Below, one piece after another: positions 59,017 to 64,000 of a stretch of DNA of 64,000 nt. How positions within the stretch are numbered: position 1 is the first letter of the stretch; each line of letters opens with the position of its first letter. Location: assembly GCA_035549875.1 (NCBI GenBank), contig DASZPV010000121.1:1-64000 (forward strand), written 5' to 3'. The translations under genes and the position numbers were made by a program. The stretch comes from JAKFWI01 sp035549875 (GTDB lineage: Bacteria; Pseudomonadota; Alphaproteobacteria; Caulobacterales; Aquidulcibacteraceae). The notes beneath the pieces are model-generated. The model was given only the letters and a program-made list of their open reading frames with translations. It had not been told where the DNA came from and did no database searches.

Positions 59017-60597
59017 TTAATAGTGGTAGGCGGCTTCGCCGTGCTCGTTGATGTCGAGCCCTTCCACTTCCGTGTCCTGAGATACCCGCAGCAGGCCAAA
59101 CACCCGCAGCAAGAGCCAGATGACCAAGCTGACGCTGCCGGACCAAGCCAACGTGACCAGGATGTCGGTTGCCTGCGAGGTCATTTGCGCGACCAGGTCA
59201 TAGGGCGCGACCGGGCAGGTGGCGAGCACGGCGCCGTCCTTGGAGCAGTTGACGTAATCGACGACGCCAGCGCCGCCCAAGGCGGGATTGACGAGAATGC
59301 CGGTGCCGAGGGCGCCGATAATCCCGCCAATGCAGTGGACGCCGAACACGTCAAGCGCATCGTCGTAGCCGAGCATGTTCTTCACGACGGAGCAGAAGAA
59401 CACGCAGACCGGCGAGACGACCAAGCCCAGCACGATCGCGCCCATAGGTCCGGCGAAGCCAGATGCGGGCGTGACCGCGACAAGGCCGGCGACCAGGCCC
59501 GACGAAAGGCCAAGGAAGCTGGGCTTGCCCTTGAATATCCACTCCGTGAGGCACCAGGAAAAGCCCGCCGCCGCCGTTGCGAGGAACGTATTGGCCATGG
59601 CGAGCACGGCGTAATAGTTCGATTCAAGGTTTGAGCCGGCGTTGAAGCCGAACCAGCCGAACCACAGCAAGCCGGCGCCGCAATAGGTCCACACGAGATT
59701 GTGCGGCGGCATCGCTTCTTTCTTGTAGCCCACGCGACGACCGACAACGAGCGCGCCCATCAGCGCGGCGATGCCGGAGTTGATGTGGACGACGCTACCG
59801 CCGGCGAAGTCGAGCGCGCCTTTGCCGAACAGGAAGCCTGAGCCGACCACCGGGTCGGAAGCGTGTGTGGCGATCGCGTCGGGGCCCGGCCAGAACCAGA
59901 CCATGTGCGCGATCGGGTAATAGACCAGAAGCGGCCAAACGACTGCGAAAATACAAATGCCGACGAACTTCACGCGTTCAGCGATGCCGCCGACTACCAG
60001 CGCTGCGGTGATCGCCGCGAAGGTCATCTGAAAGAGCACGTAAACCAGCTCTGGAATGTAAACGCCGGTTGAGAACGTAGCGGCGTTGTTGTCCGAAAGG
60101 TCTGTGCCTGCGTCATTGAGGAAGAACCGCGCAGTCCCCCCAATAACCGCATTCCACTTTCCGCCGTCGGTGAACGCCAAGCTGTAGCCGAACAGCGCCC
60201 ACATGATCATGCCAATGATCGCGACGGTGGAGACCTGCATGAGCGTGGCGCCCATGTTTTTTGTCCTGACCAGGCCGCCGTAAAAAAGAGCCAAGCCTGG
60301 AATGGTCATTACCAGAACCAAGGCGGTGGAGATCAACATCCAGGCGGTGTCGCCTTTGTTGACCGTCACCTCCGGGGCCTTGATCTTGCCGGCCTCAGGC
60401 GCTGGGGCGGCAGGCGCCGCTTCAGCGGCAGGAGCGGGAGCCGTTGACGCCGCCGGCGCCGCGCTTTGTGCGTAGGCGGGGCTGTCGAGCGTAGCGCCGA
60501 CCCCCATCACTACGAACCCTGCGGCGAGGGCGAACAGCGCCCCGCGCAGGGCGGCCAGCCATGGCCGGCGCCTTGTTGAACTCGATGCTGTTTTCAT
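59017..60597 (-). CDS. amt: Ammonium transporter (Amt/MEP/Rh family)
   Basis: 526 residues with an N-terminal signal (residues about 15-40, cleavage near AYAQ) and an Ala/Pro-rich linker to about residue 68, then eleven helices. The pore histidines are in DFAGGSVVHINSG and FGVHCIGGIIGALGTG, and FYGGLVRTKNMG is the family start. ATG 60597 follows GAGGGGGAG. A glnK gene, often upstream of amt, is not present here; ubiH diverges instead. Nitrogen regulation is therefore not visible locally. Confidence 0.95.
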   Translation of the reverse strand: MKTASSSTRRRPWLAALRGALFALAAGFVVMGVGATLDSPAYAQSAAPAASTAPAPAAEAAPAAPAPEAGKIKAPEVTVNKGDTAWMLISTALVLVMTIPGLALFYGGLVRTKNMGATLMQVSTVAIIGMIMWALFGYSLAFTDGGKWNAVIGGTARFFLNDAGTDLSDNNAATFSTGVYIPELVYVLFQMTFAAITAALVVGGIAERVKFVGICIFAVVWPLLVYYPIAHMVWFWPGPDAIATHASDPVVGSGFLFGKGALDFAGGSVVHINSGIAALMGALVVGRRVGYKKEAMPPHNLVWTYCGAGLLWFGWFGFNAGSNLESNYYAVLAMANTFLATAAAGFSWCLTEWIFKGKPSFLGLSSGLVAGLVAVTPASGFAGPMGAIVLGLVVSPVCVFFCSVVKNMLGYDDALDVFGVHCIGGIIGALGTGILVNPALGGAGVVDYVNCSKDGAVLATCPVAPYDLVAQMTSQATDILVTLAWSGSVSLVIWLLLRVFGLLRVSQDTEVEGLDINEHGEAAYHY

Positions 60598-60831
60598 GCG
60601 ACTCCCCCTCATTGAAGCGGCCCGCGCCCGGAATTGCGGTTTGGAGATGCTCGCCGGGCCTGTAAAATCCGGCGGATTGACGCCGCGCCCAGCCCGCTCT
60701 CGCAAGTACGCAAGCGCCCCCACGCTTCGCACTTGCGGGATTGCTCAAAAACAAGGCGCCTGCCGGCGGATGCGCCACGCAACAAGGCGCCACATGGCCT
60801 GACCCGCCTGTTGGCAAGTAGAAAGGGCGTC

Positions 60832-62118
60832 ATGATCGCCACTGAAAGCGGCGCCGCCGGCCAGACCAAGACGGAGATCGCCATTGTCGGCGGCGGCATG
60901 GTCGGGCTTACGCTCGCCCTGGCGCTCGATCAGGCGGGGCTGGCGGTGACGGTTCTGGACGCCGCTCCGTCCGCAGCCCAGTTGGAGCCGCGGTTCGACG
61001 GGCGGGCATCTGCCATCGCCTTCGCTTCTTTCCGCATGTGGAAAACCCTGGGCGTCGCCGATCGGCTGGCCGGCGATTTCCAGCGGATCGAAAACATTCT
61101 TGTCACCGATGGGCGCGTCGCCGATGGCTTGCGCGCCGGCGGTCCCTCCGCGCTGCGGCTGCATTTCGATCGCCGCGAACTCGATGAGGCGCCGGAAGGC
61201 GAGGCGCTCGGCTACATGGTTGAAAACCGCGCCGCGCGCCGCGCGCTGATGGCGGAGGTCTCCGCCCGGCCCAATCTTACCCTGATCGCGCCGGCGCGGG
61301 TGATTTCGACAAATGTCGGCGATGACGGCGTGGAGCTGGTTCTCGAGTCCGGTTCACGGATCAGCGCCGCATTGGCGATCAGCGCCGAGGGCAAAGCGTC
61401 GTCCTTGCGGAAGATCGCTGGCGCCAATGTTGTCGCGTGGAAGTATGCCCAGACCGCCATTGTCTGCACGATCGGCCACGAGCACGCGCACAGCGGCGTG
61501 GCGCATGAATATTTTCTGCCGGCGGGCCCGTTCGCTCTGCTGCCGCTAACGCAGAAACGGATGAATATCGTCTGGACCGAGAAAACGCGCGCCGCGCAGG
61601 CGTTGCTGGCGATGAACGAGGCCGATATTCTCGCCGAATTGCGCCGGCGCGCCGGTGATTTTCTCGGCGCAGTGCGTCTTGAGGGCCCGCGTTTTTCCTA
61701 TCCGCTCGGGATGCAGATCGCCGATCGCTATATCGCGCCGCGCATCGCCTTGGTCGGGGACGCAGCGCATTCGATTCACCCTATTGCGGGGCAGGGGCTG
61801 AACATGGGGCTGCGCGATGTCGCCGCCCTCGCGGAATGTGTGGCCGATGCGCTGCGCCAAGGCTTGGACGTTTCCGACTTCACCGCGCTCGAACGCTACC
61901 AGGCGTGGCGCCGGTTCGACAATGTGGCGCTGGCGCTGGCGACGGACGGATTCAACCGGCTGTTCTCCAATGATTTCGGCCGCATGCGGTTGGTGCGCGA
62001 TCTGGGCATGGCGGCGGTAGGGCGGATCGGCTTGGCGCGGCGGTTCTTCATGCGCGAAGCCGGCGGCGGCGTCGGCGACCTGCCGAAATTGCTGCGCGGG
62101 GAAAGCCTCGCGGCTTAA
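60832..62118 (+). CDS. UbiH/COQ6-type FAD-dependent ubiquinone hydroxylase
   Basis: 428 residues. The dinucleotide loop IAIVGGGMVGLTLALAL is near residue 16, a DGRASAIAFAS segment follows, and the FAD ribityl-binding GDAAHSIHPIAGQGLNMGLRD lies near residue 310. This is the UbiH/UbiF/UbiI/COQ6 family that hydroxylates the ubiquinone ring; the exact carbon cannot be assigned. AGAAAGGG precedes ATG 60832. Its stop shares TTAA with DUF971. Confidence 0.9.
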   Translation: MIATESGAAGQTKTEIAIVGGGMVGLTLALALDQAGLAVTVLDAAPSAAQLEPRFDGRASAIAFASFRMWKTLGVADRLAGDFQRIENILVTDGRVADGLRAGGPSALRLHFDRRELDEAPEGEALGYMVENRAARRALMAEVSARPNLTLIAPARVISTNVGDDGVELVLESGSRISAALAISAEGKASSLRKIAGANVVAWKYAQTAIVCTIGHEHAHSGVAHEYFLPAGPFALLPLTQKRMNIVWTEKTRAAQALLAMNEADILAELRRRAGDFLGAVRLEGPRFSYPLGMQIADRYIAPRIALVGDAAHSIHPIAGQGLNMGLRDVAALAECVADALRQGLDVSDFTALERYQAWRRFDNVALALATDGFNRLFSNDFGRMRLVRDLGMAAVGRIGLARRFFMREAGGGVGDLPKLLRGESLAA

Positions 62119-62462
62119 CTCTTCCGCGAAAGAGCAAGGAAATATTCGTTCGTCTTTTTCTCGCGGTCGCGGCCGAGTTCATAGAGCAGCGCCCAAGAGT
62201 AAAGCCCGCTGTCGTGGCCGTCGTCGAACACGATGCGCACCGCGTAGCGGCCCACGGGCTCGGCGCGCGTCACGCCGACATCCGTTTTTCCCTCGACGAG
62301 CTTGCGCTCGGACTCGCGATGACCGCGCACTTCCGCCGATGGCGAAAACACGCGCAGTAATTCGAAAGGAATATCGAACACCGCGCCGTCATCGAAGGCG
62401 ATGTGCAAGCTTTTGGCCGCGCGGTTGAAGGTGAGATCGGACGGCCAAGGCTGGGCGCTCAT
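62115..62462 (-). CDS. DUF971 family protein
   Basis: 115 residues. LHIAFDDGAVFDIPFELLRVFSPSAEVRGH, then VGRYAVRIVFDDGHDSGLYSWALLYELG, are the DUF971 patterns, related to the N-terminal domain of gamma-butyrobetaine hydroxylase. Proteins of this kind have been linked to iron-sulphur cluster handling; the role here is unknown. It is coupled to the upstream Trm112-like gene by ATGA. Confidence 0.9.
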   Translation of the reverse strand: MSAQPWPSDLTFNRAAKSLHIAFDDGAVFDIPFELLRVFSPSAEVRGHRESERKLVEGKTDVGVTRAEPVGRYAVRIVFDDGHDSGLYSWALLYELGRDREKKTNEYFLALSRKS

Positions 62463-62650
62463 TCGTCTCCCCGCAACTCGCGCGCTTCATCGATCAGCAG
62501 GATCGGCACGCCTTCGCGTACTGGATAGGCCAGGCGCGCCTGCGCGCTGATCAGCTCCTGCTTGTCGCGATCATAGCGCAGCGGCCCGCGCGACTGCGGG
62601 CAGACCAGAATCTCCAGCAGCCGAGGATCGATGTCGTGGGTTTCGCTCAT
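62459..62650 (-). CDS. Trm112/YcaR-like small protein
   Basis: 63 residues: DIDPRLLEILVCPQSRGPLRYDRDKQELIS, then LAYPVREGVPILLIDEAR. This matches the bacterial Trm112-like family (YcaR), though only one of the usual zinc cysteines (in ILVCPQS) is present. Stop overlaps the DUF971 start. The LON-domain gene lies 9 bases upstream. Confidence 0.88.
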   Translation of the reverse strand: MSETHDIDPRLLEILVCPQSRGPLRYDRDKQELISAQARLAYPVREGVPILLIDEARELRGDE

Positions 62651-62659
62651 CGGGCGATC

Positions 62660-63322
62660 CTATTGCATGGGGGTGGGCGTGTCATCGTCCTCGGCCGAAT
62701 AGATATCGAACAGGGTGATGAGCGTATCGGCCCGTTCCGGCACGCTGCGCGCTTCCAGCAGCGCCTGCTTTTCCTCAGCCTGGAACGGGCAGAGCGCGGA
62801 AAGGGCGTTGACGAGCGCTTCGGTCGGCGCCGATTCCACTGCGCTCCAATCTGCCTGGAAGCCGTGCGATTCGACATAGCGGCGCAGTGATTCAGCGAGC
62901 CGCTCGCGGTCGATCGGCAGATCGGTTTCACGCGCCAGCAGGTCTTCGCCGAACGCGGCGTAATCGGCTTCAACCTGCCGGTAGGGCGTCGGCGCCGCAA
63001 GTTCGCGCGCGGTGCGGAAGCGCGATACGCCAGTGAGGCTGATCAGATAACGGCCGTCGTCGGTCTCAGAAAACGACGTGATGCGGCCAACGCATCCCAC
63101 ATCGTGCAGCACCGGGGTGGCCGCGTTTTCGCCGGCTGGCGTGGGCTGGATCATGCCGATCAGCCTCTCGGCGGCGAGTGTGTCATCGATCATGTTTAGG
63201 TAACGCGGCTCGAAAATGTTCAGGGGTAGCGTGCCGCGCGGGAGCAGCAAGGCTCCGCCGAGCGGAAAGATCGGAATGGTCCGGGGCAGATCCTCCGGTT
63301 TGCGATAGCCGAACGCGCCCAT
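62660..63322 (-). CDS. LON substrate-binding-domain protein without protease domain
   Basis: 220 residues. The Lon N-terminal domain pattern IPIFPLGGALLLPRGTLPLNIFEPRYLNMIDD is complete, followed by helices with LSALCPFQAEEKQALLEA. No ATPase or serine-lysine peptidase follows, so it is a stand-alone LON-domain protein of unknown function, widespread in alphaproteobacteria next to the thioredoxin-TPR gene as here. Stop lies 9 bases before the Trm112-like gene. Confidence 0.93.
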   Translation of the reverse strand: MGAFGYRKPEDLPRTIPIFPLGGALLLPRGTLPLNIFEPRYLNMIDDTLAAERLIGMIQPTPAGENAATPVLHDVGCVGRITSFSETDDGRYLISLTGVSRFRTARELAAPTPYRQVEADYAAFGEDLLARETDLPIDRERLAESLRRYVESHGFQADWSAVESAPTEALVNALSALCPFQAEEKQALLEARSVPERADTLITLFDIYSAEDDDTPTPMQ

Positions 63323-63351
63323 TCTGAGCCTCCTGCGCGATCAACGCCCGG

Positions 63352-64000
63352 TCATGAAAAAAGGATCGCGGAAAGCCGGCGCCGCGCCGACTTCGCCAGA
63401 TCGCTGCCGCCGCCAGCGGCCTCGATGATCTGCAGCAATTGTTTGCGCGCGGCCTCTTCGTTCCAGGCGCGGTCGCGGGCGATGCTGTCGAGCAGATGGT
63501 CGGCGGCCGCTTCCATGTCGCCCTTTGCCGCCAAGCCCCGCGCCAGTTCGAGGCGCGCTTCATGATCGGCCGGGTTGGCTTTCACTTTCGCTTCGAGCGC
63601 CGCCAACTCGCCTGTCGCAGGCCCGCTGGCGGCAAGATCGAGCGCCGCGCGCACGCCGGCGATGTCAGGATCCTTGGCCTTTTCCGGCGGCGCCATGTCG
63701 AGCACTTCGCGTGCGCGTTCGGCGTCGCCGCCGGTAAGATAGGCGCGCGCCAGGCCGGCGATCGCCTTGGGATGTTGGGGATCGAGTTGCAGCGCGGCGG
63801 CGTAGGCCTGCGCCGCGCCGCCGAGATCGCCAAGCTTCAGGCTCTCGGCGGCCAGGGCGAGCACTTCGGCGATGTCATCTTCGCCCACGGCGCCGGCGAG
63901 CTTATCGACGAACAGTTTGATCTGGCTTTCGGGGAGGGCGCCCATGAACCCGTCGACGGGCTTGCCCTGATCGAACGCGAACACCGCTGGGATCGAACGC
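63352..64000 (-). CDS. Thioredoxin-TPR co-chaperone (CnoX/YbbN-like), C-terminal part
   Basis: The frame is open to the end of the window, so the N-terminal thioredoxin domain lies outside; 215 residues are visible. They begin with the end of the thioredoxin fold (IPAVFAFDQGKPVDGFMGALPE, with the cis-proline), followed by tetratricopeptide-like helices (LGDLGGAAQAYAAALQLDPQHPKAIAGLARAYL and similar). This is the layout of CnoX/YbbN, which protects folding substrates under oxidative stress in partnership with DnaK and GroEL. The active-site cysteines are not in view. Confidence 0.85.
   Translation of the reverse strand, partial: RSIPAVFAFDQGKPVDGFMGALPESQIKLFVDKLAGAVGEDDIAEVLALAAESLKLGDLGGAAQAYAAALQLDPQHPKAIAGLARAYLTGGDAERAREVLDMAPPEKAKDPDIAGVRAALDLAASGPATGELAALEAKVKANPADHEARLELARGLAAKGDMEAAADHLLDSIARDRAWNEEAARKQLLQIIEAAGGGSDLAKSARRRLSAILFS

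Noticed and set aside
1..64000. tRNA, rRNA, CRISPR, IS element, prophage or defence island
   Set aside because: None seen: no cloverleaf with a T-loop, no regular spacer-repeat array, and no transposase, integrase or nuclease-helicase genes.

Overview
The window is a GC-rich (roughly two thirds G+C) chromosomal segment with very tight gene packing, many ATGA start/stop overlaps and a full set of core bacterial genes. Gene content and order point to an alphaproteobacterium of the Caulobacterales/Hyphomonadaceae type. The key pointer is ppsR and hemE diverging from a short intergenic gap, with maf-aroE-coaE-dnaQ-secB on one side and hemH-hemJ-rho-mnmE-mnmG-rsmG-parA-parB on the other. From memory this is the arrangement around the Caulobacter crescentus chromosomal origin (Cori lies beside hemE, with parAB a few kb away), so the window very probably spans the chromosome origin and its partition locus. 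The assignment rests on synteny recalled from memory and on motifs read by eye; no database search was possible.

Layout. 1-4592: end of a periplasmic PBP-activator-like gene, then hemW-rdgB-rph (minus) divergent from hrcA-grpE (plus). 4593-5461: an 870-base stretch without genes, holding inverted repeats and possible structured RNA. 5462-6552: a VOC-fold protein and its TetR-type regulator with palindromic operators. 6553-13343: a sigma-32-type promoter and structured leader, then dnaK-dnaJ-DUF2339-dapB. 13313-16704: DUF2244, nth, a small lipoprotein, a PfkB kinase and a DsbA-like thioredoxin. 16709-21811 (minus): hslV, a membrane protein wedged between it and hslU, hslU, and a GGDEF/EAL protein. 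21958-25145: hisB-hisH-hisA-hisF-hisE, interrupted between hisA and hisF by a palindromic repeat whose last arm is the hisF ribosome binding site. 25205-30788: a small ORF, smr, a Tim44-like gene, secB, dnaQ, coaE, aroE, maf, ppsR. 30789-31100: candidate oriC. 31101-43843: hemE-hemH-hemJ (the last steps of haem synthesis), rho, a glutathione-transferase-like gene, a quinone reductase, a dienelactone hydrolase, DUF6489, mnmE, mnmG, rsmG, parA, parB, with three parS-like sites. 43854-50699: holA-lptE-leuS-DUF3576, an NtrZ-like gene, a ThiE-like gene, yggS, DUF3297. 50696-64000: DUF4424, a CenR-like response regulator, an acyltransferase, an outer-membrane barrel candidate, xthA, lolA, ftsK, amt, a UbiH-type hydroxylase, DUF971, a Trm112-like protein, a LON-domain protein and the end of a thioredoxin-TPR protein.

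How the genes work together. Most are housekeeping genes: proteostasis (hrcA, grpE, dnaK, dnaJ, hslVU, secB, the thioredoxin-TPR protein), nucleotide-pool and DNA repair (rdgB, maf, nth, xthA, dnaQ, holA), histidine, shikimate, lysine and haem synthesis, tRNA modification (mnmEG), envelope biogenesis (lptE, lolA, DUF3576, NtrZ- and CenR-like regulators) and chromosome replication and segregation (candidate oriC, parABS, ftsK). I saw no tRNA, rRNA, CRISPR array, prophage, insertion sequence or defence island. No wholly new multigene system is evident. The points most worth a second look are the origin, the parS cluster, the repeat that supplies the hisF ribosome binding site, the membrane gene inside hslVU, the structured gene-free block after grpE, and a recurrent exact 4-nt tail-to-tail overlap between convergent genes.
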